Positions 43,171-54,600 of a stretch of 64,000 bases of DNA are shown here, piece after piece. The stretch is from Mesorhabditis belari (taxonomy: Eukaryota > Nematoda > Chromadorea > Rhabditida > Rhabditidae), in the NCBI GenBank assembly GCA_958450365.1, contig CAUEEP010000724.1, positions 2,079,501-2,143,500 of the forward strand, written 5' to 3'. Below the pieces are notes generated by a model that was not told the origin of the DNA, searched no databases, and saw only the letters and a list, made by a program, of their open reading frames with translations. Each line of letters starts with the position of its first letter. Position 1 is the first letter of the stretch. Both the position numbers and the translations under genes were made by a program.

Positions 43171-43675
43171 AAAGCTGGGTGTAGAATATGAAATGAGATT
43201 GGAGATCCGGAATGTAAAGAGGAAATCCCTCAGGCATACTCTGATACTCACGAAATACTCTGATCTCTCTCAGGCAATTGGGAAACGAGAATCTCACAGA
43301 AAACCTAAAAGCTTGCCAATTTCCGGTCAAACGTTCCGGCCAAACGTTCCGGGACTAGGTTTACCCCGAAATTTTAAATTTAGTGCTTTGTACTTTGTTC
43401 TCAAGAGCTTTGTGAGCAAAAACGAGGTCGAATTCTATCGAAAACAGATCCAAATCCAGTCCCGGAACTTTGCTAGAACTTTGAGAACTTTGCTAGAACT
43501 TTGTGAAGAACTTTGTGAAGAACTTTGTGAAGAAAACAATGCTGGCAATATGCCAAACCTTTGCTTACATAATGTTTTGAACAAAAATAAACAAAAAACT
43601 CACTAGATTTCTAATCATTGCCCTTGACGATACTGACTTTCATTTCATTCATCATCTCAACCATTTCCTTCTTCA

Positions 43676-44034
43676 CTTTGCTGACTTTTACAGCACTTTA
43701 CTGGCTTTTACAGCACTTTACTGGCTTTTACAGCACTTTACTGGCTTTTACAGCACTTTACTGGCTTTCATAGCACTTTACTGGCTTTTACAGCACTTTA
43801 CTGGCTTTTACAGCACTTTACTGGCTTTTACAGCACTTTACTGGCTTTTACAGCACTTTACTGGCTTTCATAGCACTTTACTGGCTTTTACAGCACTTTA
43901 CTGGCTTTCATAGCACTTTACTGGCTTTTACAGCACTTTACTGGCTTTTACAGCACTTTACTGGCTTTCATAGCACTTTACTGGCTTTCATAGCACTTTA
44001 CTGGCTTTTACAGCACTTTACTGGCTTTTACAAG
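43676..44034. repeat. 19-bp minisatellite ACTGGCTTTTACAGCACTT
   Basis: About 18 near-perfect copies with a single recurrent variant (TTTCATAG for TTTTACAG). Confidence 0.95.
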
Positions 44035-44062
44035 CTCGAGCTGCTATGCTCTGCTATGCTCT

Positions 44063-44580
44063 ATGCTCAAAAAAGGAAAAACCCCTGCTGAATATTATCG
44101 TTCACTTGTCAAAGCTTTTGGAGATGATTGTGTCATCTTTTCAAGCTACAAGCTAATAGTGTCAGTGTCGTCGATGATTGTCAGTGTTTTTGAGACGGAA
44201 AGCCTCCACCTTCTAGGGACTGATGGACAGAAGGGAATCTCAAATCTCAATCTCTAGAAATCTCAAATCACGATTTCCTCAATGCTATTAAATTCATCTC
44301 ACATTTACGAGAATTAGCAGAATTTTTTGTTAGCCATGTGACAATTTGAAAGCATTTGAATGAAGTTGGGGAAAAGACATTGAAAATGGAGCAGAGGCAA
44401 CAATGCAAAGGCAACAAAGCAAAGGCAACAATGCAAAGGCAACAAAAGACAAAGGCAACAGCTCGTGTCAGTGCTTTATCTTCTTTCAAAAGTGCAATCG
44501 ACAGAATTTTCGACAGATTCTTGACTTCTAATGAGACTTGGATCAGTTATGACAAAAAAATCAATGGCTTTTTGCTGGTG
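44063..44580 (+). pseudogene. Degenerate mariner-like transposase
   Basis: At 44069-44150 the plus strand encodes KKGKTPAEYYRSLVKAFGDD, matching the N-terminal helix-turn-helix of mariner-type transposases. At about 44500-44570 it encodes FDRFLTSNETWISYDKK, matching the block around the first catalytic residue, which here is Asn instead of Asp. The sequence between is scrambled and contains a CAAAGGCAA repeat. Just after it, at 44590-44640, comes a fragment of the 28.8-kb palindrome arm (AATGTAGCTGACGATGAGAT). Confidence 0.55.
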
Positions 44581-44639
44581 AAGCCAGCAATGTCGATATG
44601 TGGTCGGGGAAATGTAGCTGACGATGAGATCTTATGGAG

Positions 44640-44712
44640 ATGAGCTTCTGCTTCTGCTTCTGCTTCTACTTCTGCTTCTACTTCTGCTTCTGCTTCTGCT
44701 TCTGCTTCTGCG
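44640..44712. repeat. CTTCTG hexanucleotide array
   Basis: A short array directly after the mariner relic. About 30 bp later a TAGTATTAGAGAAAATAC end of the TACCGTA family appears. Confidence 0.85.
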
Positions 44713-44907
44713 AAAGCTTTTAAACCGTAAAATCATCAATTCTGTAATAGTATTAGAGAAAATACAGTACTTGGCATGATTTTAAGTTTCAAGAATTAAA
44801 GTCTACATTTCTCAGAGCACAATTGAAGGAATTGAAGGAATTGGCAGAGTATAAAGAAAGTAGACAAAGAGTGCCTCTCAACTCAACTCTATAAAGGCTG
44901 CACTCAC

Positions 44908-45007
44908 TTCCAAAGCCTCACACACAGCTTTTCATATCGTTTTGCACAATCTTGGCCAAAGGATTTGCATTGAAAAAGTAAAGAAAAGTAAAGAAAAGTC
45001 GATTTAG
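44908..45007 (-). CDS. Weak exon candidate, Cys-rich
   Basis: A minus-strand open block ends at a consensus GTGAGT donor. It encodes a hydrophobic run followed by CKSFGQDCAKRYEKLC. The acceptor is poor and no neighbouring exon was proven. Confidence 0.2.
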
Positions 45008-45189
45008 CTTTAGGAAAACGGAGTTTTTAGAGAAAAAAAGAGAAAAATTAGTGATTTTTCGCTAGTCAGCTCTTGTATCGGGTATCCGATTGCAATCGTA
45101 TGAATCAGAAATGAATTTGTGGCAAATCTTTGGTGTCAAATGTTTGAGTGAAATAAACAATAGCTATTTAAAGAGCTATTGGCTAAATG

Positions 45190-45340
45190 AGACTTGGAAA
45201 AAGGCTTATAAAAGACTTATAGACTTATAAAAGGCTTCTAGACTTATAAAAGGCTTATAGACTTATAGACTTATAGACTTATAGACTTATAAAGGACTTA
45301 CAGACTTATAAAAGGCTTATAGACTTATAGACTTATCAAA
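45190..45340. repeat. GACTTATA array
   Basis: ACTTATAG and ACTTATAAAAGGCTT units in gene-free sequence. Confidence 0.85.
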
Positions 45341-45711
45341 AGTAGCTTATCAATCGATCGTAGCCTTGTTGTCTTAGAGTCTTAGAGTCTTAGAGTTGTC
45401 TTAGAGTTTTACTGAGCTCATTGACAAGGAAATCTTATTGAATTGAGAGTATTGAGTGCGTTAGAAAGCCTGTGTTTTCATCCTTAAAGCACGCGGGAAA
45501 AATTCTTAAGAACACGATTGGTAAGCAAAAGAAAAACAAATGAAAAACAAATGAAAACGCAAGCTTTTTGGCGCACTCAATGCTCTCAACTCACAAGCGA
45601 TGGCCAACAGACTAAGCTCACCAAATTAAATGAGAGATTGGTAGAAATTTGTGAGAATAGAAGAGATTTGAAGCTGAGATCCTATAAAAACAAAAAGAAA
45701 AAAGAGGAAAA

Positions 45712-45777
45712 ACGTGAGCGGATTCGAACCCAGCAGCTTTACCGAGTATCGTAGCTCTATCCACTACACCACATAGC
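45712..45777 (-). tRNA. tRNA-like sequence, near normal length
   Basis: Minus-strand TGGTGTAGTGGATAGAGC (A box) and GGGTTCGAATCC (B box) at standard spacing. The anticodon arm can be drawn but with mismatches. Among the tRNA-like loci this has one of the best box pairs. Confidence 0.45.
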
Positions 45778-45778
45778 T

Positions 45779-45995
45779 TAGCGTAAGCCTAGCCTAGGCT
45801 TAGGCTAGGCTACGCTAGGCTAGGCTTAGGCTAGGCTAGGCTTAGGTTAGGCTAGGCTAGGCTAGGCTAGGCTAGGCTAGGCTAGGCTTAGGCTAGGCTA
45901 GGCTAGGCTAGGCTAGGCTAGGCTAGGCTAGGCTAGGCTTAGGCTAGGCTAGGCTAGGCTAGGCTAGGCTTAGGCTAGACTATCCTAGCCTAGCT
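45779..45995. repeat. TAGGC/TTAGGC array (telomere-like units)
   Basis: About 215 bp made of TAGGC pentamers mixed with TTAGGC hexamers, the latter being the nematode telomere unit. A similar opposite-strand array is at 52780-52915. Confidence 0.9.
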
Positions 45996-46134
45996 TAGCC
46001 TAAGCCGTTTTCACGCCATGCCTTATAAAAGTATGAAACCAATTGACTCGTGAAAACTTTTGACTTACAAATGAAAGTGAGGCCAAGATTTTGAGCTAAA
46101 AGGGAAAGGGAAAAGCTAGGCTGATCGCTGGAAA

Positions 46135-46235
46135 GCTATCAGAGAAAAGGGAAGGAAAGAAGGGAAAGAAAGAAGGAAACAAGGAAGGAAACAAGGGAAG
46201 GAAACAAGAGAAGGAAAGAAAGAAAGAAAGAAAGG
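46135..46235. repeat. AGGGAAGGAAAC purine tract
   Basis: Simple GA-rich repeat. The flanking 46250-46860 has no supported gene; a short ATG frame at about 46336-46275 (minus) lacks a donor site. Confidence 0.8.
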
Positions 46236-46867
46236 AAAAGATGGAGATCGTTCTCTTTTTTCTTATTTCTTAAAGCCCGACTCAAAGGGTCGTCGTAAAG
46301 CGATCGATTTCGAGGCGGCGATCATTTTTTCATTCTTTTTCCCTCTTTTTCCCTCTTTTCAACAATTTTCTCTTTATTTCCAATAGCTTGATCATCTAAT
46401 GACCCAAAGAAAAGCAAAACCCCAATCTTTTCCTGTTCACTAATTGATTTTAAAGCTCGCTAATCTTTGTCTCTATCGAAAAACCTGTCTAAACCTGTCT
46501 AAACCTGTCTAAACCTGTTAAAACCTGTCTAAATCTGTAAAATCTGTAAACAAACCCTTTCTCTTCCACTCAATTCTCAATTCTCTTCTAAGATACTAAT
46601 TGATTTCAAAGATACTGCTTGTTTTCTAAGAGACTGCTTGATTTCTAAGATACTAATTGTTTAATTGACGAAAATAGAGTATTCAGTGCACTAAGAATTG
46701 TGTGTTTTGACAAGTTTAAGCAAAAAGTAAACTAAAAACGAATTTCTTCTCGTAATCTAAGCTCATGAGTTTATTTAGGAAACATGTATTCTCGAAATGC
46801 CTCAAGAAGAGAATCCAACACCTGAGGCGAAAAATTGAAAATAAAACAAAAGAAAAGAAATCGAAAA

Positions 46868-46915
46868 ACTTTCTTAGACCAAAAATCCAACGATTTCTAT
46901 TTGAAAAGAAAGTTG
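46868..46915. repeat. Solo loop of the 24.2-kb foldback
   Basis: TTCTTAGACCAAAAATCCAA and the following 20 bases match the loop of 24191-24672 with one extra T, but neither arm is present. Confidence 0.7.
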
Positions 46916-46999
46916 TTTTTTAGGTAAAAAGAGAGAAAATTCAATTTAAATTTTATGTTTTTTTGTTGTACAATTAGGTTTGAAAGAACAAAAAGATTC

Positions 47000-47130
47000 A
47001 AAAAAAAAGGTTCAAAGGATTCAAACGTTCCAAAAGATTCAAAAGATCCAAAAGACTCAAACGTTCCAAAAGACTCAAACGTTCCAAAAGATCCAAAAGA
47101 TCCAAAAGATCCAAAAGATCCAAAAAAAAG
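47000..47130. repeat. GATTCAAAAGATCCAAAA array
   Basis: 9-18-bp units with GATCCAAAA and CGTTCCAAAA. The Lys/Asp/Pro-rich open frame is an artefact. Confidence 0.9.
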
Positions 47131-47594
47131 GTTAGTTTTGTTGAATTTTCGTCAATTTTGAAAGAGAAGAGTTTCTTTGAAATGCGAAAAAAACGAAAAA
47201 AAATGAAATTACGCCTTGTGAGCCGCATTTTTCTACTAAAAGAAACAAAGAAAAACGATTGAATTGTGAGTAGAATGAGTTGTAAAAAGAAAAATAAAGA
47301 AGAAAATGAAATGGAAACGAATTTAATACACGGTAAAGTCATTTCAAAATTTCAAAATTTCAAAATTTCAAAATGTCAGTTTGTTAATTTTAAGACGGCT
47401 CAATGCAAAAGCTGCTTACTAAAAATCGATTTACAAAGTGAAAGTTGACTAGAGATCGTTGGATCACAAAGTTAACTAGAGATCGTTGGAATCTAGCCTA
47501 TTTTGTAGCTAATTTTTGGCCCTGAAAAGTAAAACAGAAGCCACGCGATCACAAAAAATGCCAGAAATCGACTACGTGCTCCGACCGGGGATCT

Positions 47595-47752
47595 CAACGA
47601 TTGTCGGACGTTGTCCACAATCGGACGTTGTCCACAATCGGACGTTGTCCACAATCGGACGTTGTCCACAATCGGACGTTGTCCACAATCGGACGTTGTC
47701 CACAATCGGACGTTGTCCACAATCGGACGTTGTCCACAATCGGACGTTGTCG
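47595..47752. repeat. 17-bp minisatellite CACAATCGGACGTTGTC
   Basis: About nine perfect copies, giving artificial open frames on both strands. Confidence 0.95.
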
Positions 47753-47889
47753 ACAAATCTCAACGATTGTCGGACGTCAAATCATCGACAATGAACGTGG
47801 ATCAATTTGAAACATATGTAGGTAATAGATTTGATTAATATAATATAACCAAAAGAAAGTTACAGCAAGTTTTGGAAAGAGCAAAAGAC

Positions 47890-47970
47890 CGACTGCCGGC
47901 TCGAACCAGGCCCTCGAACCTAGGAGCCTGGGTTGGAAGCCTAGCTCACTAACCACTTGGCCACAATGAT
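47890..47970 (-). tRNA. tRNA-like sequence, class II-like
   Basis: Minus-strand TGGCCAAGTGGTTAGTGAG (A box) and TGGTTCGAGCC (B box), with a loop containing TTCCAAC and a long variable region. Confidence 0.45.
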
Positions 47971-48101
47971 ATCCAATCGGGTAGCGTAAGATCGCTTGAT
48001 ACTTGAAGTCTGAAGAAAGAAAGAATCAAACAAGAGGTTAGTTAGAGGCCAAAAAGCGGTCCCTTTATAATATAACCAGCTTCTTTCTTCTCCGGTAAAG
48101 G

Positions 48102-48178
48102 GGAGCCGGTGGTGTAGTGGATAAGAGTCTCGTTTCCAAAACGATCGGTGAAATCTTTGCTCAGGTTCGATGCCTTCC
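48102..48178 (+). tRNA. tRNA-like sequence, possible CCA anticodon
   Basis: TGGTGTAGTGGATAAGAG (A box) and AGGTTCGATGCC (B box). The stem CGTT/AACG encloses TTCCAAA, which would place CCA as anticodon, but the variable region is too long for tRNA-Trp. Confidence 0.45.
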
Positions 48179-48679
48179 CTTTGTTTTCAGTTTTTGTTTT
48201 TTTTCTTTTGATGCTCAATCGGTCGAATTCACTCTATTTTAACTTTAGAATAAGTCTCTATGACATAATCATAATCATAAACATCATTTATTACATAATA
48301 CTTATTTTAAAGTTATTTAATCCAATAAAATACAGTAAAATAGCACTTACAACTTACTTTTAAGCACTTAAACAATACGCAATACTTTTCTAATGCAAAA
48401 TTCTCGTTGAATCTTTTCTTGTCGATTCATTTTTATCCATTCTATTCTATTCTTTTCTTTTCTTTTCTTAGCCTTTCTAAAGGATCACATTGCATATCCG
48501 TTTTCTTTACTCTATTCCCCCGAAGAAAATCCCCTCCTTAGCCTCATCTCCTTTCTCCTTTCTCCTTCCTCCTTTCTCCTTTCTCACTAAAAGTTTTCAA
48601 AAAAAAAAATTGAAATCCCTTGCTTTTCTGCAAAGAATCGATACAAAACATGGAAAATTAACTTTAGAATAAAGAAAAT

Positions 48680-48905
48680 TCTAATTCTAATTCTAATACA
48701 AGTTCAAATCCAAATCCAAATTCAAATTCAATTCTAATTCAATTCTAATTCTAATTCTAATCCTAATACAAGTTCAAATCCAAATCCAAATCCAAATTCA
48801 AATTCAATTCTAATTCTAATTCTAATTCTAATTCATTCTAATTCTAATTCTAATTCTAATTCTAATTCTAATTCTAATTCTAATTCTAATTCTAATTCTA
48901 ATTCT
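48680..48905. repeat. AATTCT hexanucleotide array
   Basis: AATTCT units with AAATCCAAAT interruptions. Confidence 0.95.
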
Positions 48906-49289
48906 GTTTATTCAAAGAGAAGAGTTAAAAATGCAATGAAAAAGGGGAAAAGTAGAAAAAAGATCTCACTCGAACACATCGGAAATTAAAAGAAATGAAA
49001 AAGGATGGGTAAACGAATAAAAAAGAGATCGATTGGGATTTTCTGCGAAATGAGCCGAAATTGGAAATGGGAAGGGGAAGAGGAGCGTTGAGGAGGCGAG
49101 GAGTGTTGTTTGTTGACTTCAATGCAAAAGGAGTGCACCAGGAAATCGTTTTAATGGTACCATAAAGTAGGCAGAGAAAAACTGGTAAGCTGCACAAGAG
49201 GAGTTCAGTTGATCTTTAGAATCAACCTAGGCATTTAGGACAGCACGGGACAGCGGCTAGCCCACTCTGGCCTGACCACCATTGAGGAT

Positions 49290-49905
49290 CTATCCTGGTA
49301 TGGCCAAGCCTTGACGGGACAGAGCCCTGGCTACGGTACAGAGCTACGGTACAGAGCTATGGTACAGAGCTATGGTACAGGGTTGACCCTAGGTATGTAC
49401 AGGGTTACGGTAACTGGCTACTGGCTCTAGGTACAGTACCTGGCCCTAATGGCAAAAGTTAGACTCTAGATCCGGTACAGGGCTATGACTCTACCTCTAG
49501 TAGCTAAGGTACAGGGTCGTCCCCAACGGTAAGGGTAGACTCTAGATACGGTAAAGGGTCGGCTCTAGGTATAGGGTTGGCCCTAGGTACGGTACAGGGC
49601 TACGGCAACTGGCTACGATACGCTCTAGCTACAGTACTCGGCCCTATCGGTAGTTTAGACCCTAGAAGCTATGGTATGGCTCTAGATATGGCTCTAGCTC
49701 TAGCTAGCTATGGTACAGGGTTAGCCCTAGGTACGGTAGAGTGGGCTCTACAGTACAAGATCGTCCCAGCGGTAGGAGTAGATCCTAGGTACAGTACAGG
49801 GCTATGGTAACTGGCTACGGTAACTGACCACGGTACAGAGTCGGCTCTAGCTACAGTGCTCGACCCTATTGGTAGGTTAGATTCTAAATACGATCAGGTA
49901 ACTGT
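49290..49905. repeat. GGTACAGGGCTA-type degenerate array
   Basis: A degenerate low-order repeat with CTCTAGGTACAG and GGTACAGGGTTGGCCCTA elements. No gene is supported in 48910-49930. Confidence 0.8.
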
Positions 49906-49927
49906 AAGGCTCAAGATCTCAGGTTTC

Positions 49928-50108
49928 TGGTTACCAAATCGCTGCTGTAAGAAGCGTTCAATCCAAGACCAAATCGCTGCTGTAAGAAGCGTCAAATCCA
50001 AGATCAAATCGCTGCTCTGAGAAGCGTTCAACCCAAGATCAAACCGCTGCTCTAAGAAGCGTTCAATCCAAGACCAAATCGCTGCTCTAAGAAGCGTTCA
50101 ATCCAAGA
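49928..50108. repeat. 35-bp minisatellite, five copies
   Basis: The unit contains AAATCGCTGCTCTAAGAAGC followed by GTTCAATCCAAGACC. Confidence 0.95.
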
Positions 50109-50502
50109 ATTCAGTTCAATCCAGTCATCGAAACTTTCACAAAAACAACACGAGAACTATTTCAGTTGGGGGGAAATCGTTTTAAAATATTCACTCAAAC
50201 GCAATGTATTCCTTAAAAGAGGATTTTGTCGGGTTGAAGTTGAAGTTGATGCATTGCGTGACTCAGTTTTCTCTTTTCTTCTTTCTTTTCTCTAAAATTT
50301 TCCTCTTTCTAACCGATAAAGCTCTTGAAAACGAAATTTGAATCAGAATTTCGTTTCAATAAAAAGAAAATAAAGGAAGTAGATGTAGAGATTGAAAGTT
50401 TAAAGACTAAAAATTGAATTCTTAGAAATCGACAAGCTGTTCTTTGTGCGAGAGCTTAAACGTGAGTTTTTTGGCATAAAACATGGGTAATTAAAGCGGC
50501 GA

Positions 50503-51010
50503 AAGGGTCTAGAATAGGTCTAGACGGTCTAGAATAGGTCTAGACGGTCTAGAATAGGTCTAGACGGTCTAGAATAGGTCTAGACGGTCTAGAATAGGTC
50601 TAGACGGTCTAGAATAGGTCTAGACGGTCTAGAATAGGTCTAGACGGTCTAGAATAGGTCTAGACGGTCTAGAATAGGTCTAGAATAGATTTAGACGGTC
50701 TAGAATAGCCTAGACGGTCTAGAATAGATTTAGACGGTCTAGGAATAGATCTAGACGGTCTAGAATAGATCTAGACGGTCTAGAATAGGTCTAGACGGTC
50801 TAGAATAGGTCTAGACGGTCTAGAATAGGTCTAGAATAGATTTAGACGGTCTAGAATAGCCTAGACGGTCTAGAATAGATTTAGACGGTCTAGAATAGAT
50901 CTAGACGGTCTAGAATAGATCTAGACGGTCTAGAATAGATCTAGACGGTCTAGAATAGGTCTAGACGGTCTAGAATAGGTCTAGAATAGGTCTAGAATAG
51001 CCTAGACGCC
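50503..51010. repeat. 20-bp minisatellite GGTCTAGAATAGGTCTAGAC
   Basis: About 25 copies with ATTTAGAC and GCCTAGAC variants that recur in blocks, suggesting a higher-order duplication. Confidence 0.95.
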
Positions 51011-51433
51011 GATTTTTCAATAGTTTCGTGTGCTTTGTGCTCTCGGAAACGCTGATCCTCTAGCGCTTATCCTCTAGCGATCAAGAAACTCTTTTAAATC
51101 CAAATGTAACAGAAAGCTAATGTTTGCGAGGGCACAAAGTACACAGAAAAGTATCAATCAATAGAAGAAACATATGTTTTCTAGACTTTGCAAAAGGATG
51201 AGCAGAAAGGAGAAAAACGTGAGAGTGAGCGGGACGTCATCTTGAAGGGAAATTGGATGGACTATCGGCTTTACTTCAACTCTTTTCTTCAACTCACCCC
51301 CCGCAGTTTCCTTCTTTGAGTGCTTGGGTACTCTGAAATATCGTGAAAATAGTGTGGATAAAAACATGGAATTCTGCAGAATTGGACAGAATTCTGCTGA
51401 AAGAATCCTTTTCTGCTGAAAATCCAAAACATG

Positions 51434-51504
51434 GTCTTTGCCGGGATTCGAACCCCCGACCTCCCGTTTACCAGTCGAACACTCTACCGATGAGCCACCC
51501 AGAC
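51434..51504 (-). tRNA. tRNA-like sequence, possible GGT (Thr)
   Basis: At 71 bases this is the most tRNA-like locus. It has TGGCTCATCGGTAGAGTG (A box), loop CTGGTAA with GGT at the anticodon place, and GGGTTCGAATCCC (B box). The acceptor stem pairs at five of seven positions and the anticodon stem has one mismatch, so it may be a recent pseudogene or an odd functional tRNA. Confidence 0.5.
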
Positions 51505-51612
51505 ATTTATTTCGTCGCCACCAGAGGGTCTCTTGTCTTACTTGATCAAAATTTCGCCCTCTGAAAATGTGATCATTTGGGTCTTAGCGGTCTCCTTGCG
51601 GCGGGTTTTCGA

Positions 51613-51681
51613 TGATGGCTTGGTCGAGTGGTAAAGCGCTAGTTTCCAGAGCGATACCTCGCGAGTTCGACACCGCTTTAG
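51613..51681 (+). tRNA. tRNA-like sequence
   Basis: TGGTCGAGTGGTAAAGCGC and GAGTTCGACACC mark the two boxes. It is 110 bp from, and divergent to, the previous one. Confidence 0.4.
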
Positions 51682-52779
51682 GTTCTTCTTTTGCTTTTTT
51701 TTCAAAAAGTGTCAACTATTGTCTTTTGGCTTGCTCAGCCAGTTGAGCTTTCCTTATTAGAGCTTAGAGTTGAGCTTTTCTTGTCCTTATCGGGCTTAAA
51801 ACATGAAAACAGGTTCAAATAGATGAGCGCGATGACAGTTTATCTCCAGTGCTTCTAGGTGGCTCAGATGAGGATGATTTAGGTGTAGAAGTGCTCGCAG
51901 AATCTCAGCTTCAATATTTCAACTTTAAAATCCTATATAATAAGTGGAATTTCGTTAGAAGAAAGCTGAAAAATGGGCTTCGGCTTTAGCTGAAAGCTGA
52001 AAGCTGAAAAATGGAGCTTTCTTTTGTAAAATGTCCGGGAAATCTTAGATCACCTTGTAATGGAGATGAGCAAAAAAGTTCAGTAGTAAATTTCAGTTCA
52101 GTAAAGTAGCAACTCTTCAGTTTTATTCTAAAAATAGACTGATCAATAGATAAATAATCAATCAATAATGATAAAAATAAGAAAATTGGCTACTAAAAAC
52201 AAGACAAAAGGAAAAAATGACCTTCAAGAATGAAGTAAACAGTAAAAATGAAGTAGTAAGTATCGGAAGTTGTATAAAAATATAATAAAGTTGTCTATTT
52301 AGTTGTCTTCAAGATAATATTCAAGATAATTCTAAAATCATTATATAGGATAAGTCATTATTAGTTTTGGGATCTTTTGTGGATGGGGGAGCGTGTAGCA
52401 ATGGGCTAGAGAGCTGGAGTGGAATTTCGCCCTGAGAAGAGCAGGGAAAGGAGGGGAAAGGACGGGAAAGGCCCAAGGGTGAGGCCCAGGGTTTAGTGAT
52501 TTTCAGGGGGTCCCCTTTAGACCCTCACTAGAGGTGCAGGGGCCAGCTCCTCCACTCCCTTTACTCCTTCTCTCACTCCCAATCAATGCTTTACTCTTCT
52601 CCTTTCCACTCTCCTTTTCTCTTCCAAAACCCCGACACCTGTTCTCCTTCGTTTCTTAAAAGATTTAAGATTCATTTAACCACTCAACACCCGGTTGGCA
52701 TAACTCCATTTATTAGTAAGGGGATTTGGGAAGTGCTTGTGGCTTAAAGAGATCAATACTCTAAGTCTAGCGTTAGACA

Positions 52780-52915
52780 AGGCCTAGTCTAGCCTAGCCT
52801 AGCTTAAGCCTAGCCTAGCCTAGCTTAAGCCTAACCTAGCCTAGCCTAACTTAAGCCTAGCCTAGCCTAGCCTAGCTTAAGCCTAGCCTAGCCTAGCCTA
52901 AGTCTAAGTCTGACT
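52780..52915. repeat. AGCCTAGCCTAGCTTAAGCC array
   Basis: GCCTA pentamers with TTAAGC interruptions, the complement type of the 45.8-kb array. Confidence 0.9.
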
Positions 52916-52984
52916 AGTCTGACTAGCGCCAACTTTAGACCTTCTAAAAACCTTTAGAAGAGTTGAATTAAAAGCTTCCAATGT

Positions 52985-53110
52985 GTTCAAAAGCATTCAA
53001 AAGCCGGCCAAAATCCTTTAAAGCCAACCAAAAGCCTTCAAAAGCCAGCAGAAAGCCTTCAAAAGTCTTCAAAACCCAGCCAAAAGCCTTCAAAACCCAA
53101 CCAAAACCCA
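52985..53110. repeat. AAAAGCCTTCAAAAGCCAGC array
   Basis: Irregular AAAGCCTTCAAA units that read as a Lys/Ser/Pro-rich frame; probably not coding. Confidence 0.8.
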
Positions 53111-53276
53111 AACACAACTCATTTGTATTGATGAGTCAAAAGCAGTCAAGTATTAGAAAAGAGAGGATGAGTAATCGCTTTGAGCCAAACGATTCGAAAT
53201 AAAGAAAAGAGAAGTTGGGGAAAACCCTTTGAAAGCTTTGAAAGCCTTTCATAACTTTCAAACACCGATTTCCCCT

Positions 53277-53345
53277 TCAGACTTTTCCACATAATCCCTC
53301 GGCATTAGTTTTTGGAGTCTCCGGGAAATGAATACGAAGTTGTGC
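53277..53345 (-). CDS. Weak terminal-exon candidate
   Basis: After the strong minus-strand acceptor GAAATTTCAG the frame reads AQLRIHFPETPKTNAEGLCG and stops after 22 codons. No upstream exon was found, so the gene is unknown. Confidence 0.25.
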   Translation of the reverse strand, partial: AQLRIHFPETPKTNAEGLCGKV

Positions 53346-53502
53346 CTGAAATTTCTCTTTTAAAGATTGAAACTTTAAAGAAAAACGTTTCGAGAAGCTT
53401 TAAAACAAAGAATTTTACTAGGAAAAAAGGAAACACATGTGAAAAGTAATAATGGATTCAGATTCTCTATCCCAGAATGCTTTTCGTTACAAAGTTTTAG
53501 AT

Positions 53503-53748
53503 CTACAGCTACAGCTAACGGCTACAGCTACAGCTAACAGCTACAGCTACAGCTACAGCTACAGCTAACAGCTACAGCTAGCAGCTACAGCTACAGCTAA
53601 CAGCTACAGCTACAGCTCCAGCTAACGGCTACAGCTACAGCTAACAGCTAACAGCTAACAGCTACAGCTAACAGCTACAGCTACAGCTACAGCTAACAGC
53701 TACAGCTACAGCTAACGGCTAACAGCTACAGCTACAGCTAACGGCTAT
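53503..53748. repeat. CAGCTA/CAGCTAA array
   Basis: AGCTACAGCTAACAGCTACA units, gene-free surroundings. Confidence 0.95.
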
Positions 53749-54194
53749 CAGATCCAAAATGGCAACCAAATCAAAAATGACTTTGTCTGTGCTTAGCTAG
53801 AGCTTATTGGGAAATGGTAAAGCAAGTTTTTAACTGCATACAATAGTAATGAACCAATCCTGTTCTGATTCTGGACCAGAAACTACAAGCCAGACAGACT
53901 GAAATCGGTCACCTGGTCCTGGCTTGACTTGGTTTTAGCTGTGAGATGACCCTGAGCCTGGCTGCCACATTTCTTCACGTCCTGCCAGTCCTGGTTTGGC
54001 TCTAACTCAAAACAAAGCTATCCAATCGAAATGAACCAGGGCAAGACCCCGTTTCTGAGTTGAGCGGTCTGCCTTGATCTGACCGGCCCGTATGCTTTGT
54101 TTCCGGAGAATTCCCGGAGAAACTCGTTGACAGAGTATGTGCATAGTATTCCCGCGGAGTCCAGAAATCTTTCGACAAACCTTTCTAGCAGAAT

Positions 54195-54600
54195 TTTTCG
54201 ATTGTGGAACATTTGCCACTTCGCATTGGCAATCCAACTTTAAACTCAAATTTCTTGGCTTTTGGCTGTTCAATTGAAATAGTTTTTATACCAATCGATA
54301 GAGAAAGACATGATGAATTCAATGATTTCAAAAGTGTTTAAATTCATCAATCCAAAGCCAAGATATTTGAGCTCAAAGTTGAGTCAATGGAAATGGGGTA
54401 ATGGCAAAAAGTCAGATTGCGATTGGGGAATCTATTTTTCAACTCAAATATCTTTCGTTGGGCTGTCCAATTTATAAATCCTTAGTATCATTAGATTCGC
54501 CAAGTCTTTCTCTATCGATTGGTATAAAAAGTATTTGAATTGAACAATCCAAAGCCAAGATATTTGAGCTCAAAGTTGGATTTCCAATGGCAAAGCCTGA
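54195..54600. mobile_element. GCCAAGATATTTGAGCTC palindromic repeat cluster
   Basis: Three inverted units with the ATCGATAGAGAAAG core. It is the only cluster in the 40-57-kb gene-poor tract. Confidence 0.8.

Noticed and set aside
42868..43251. Ser/Thr-rich 127-codon frame on the minus strand
   Set aside because: Generated by the GGTAGAGCT nonanucleotide array.
54007..54273. 88-codon minus-strand frame
   Set aside because: It starts inside a palindromic repeat cluster and shows no recognisable motif; two frames are open at once.
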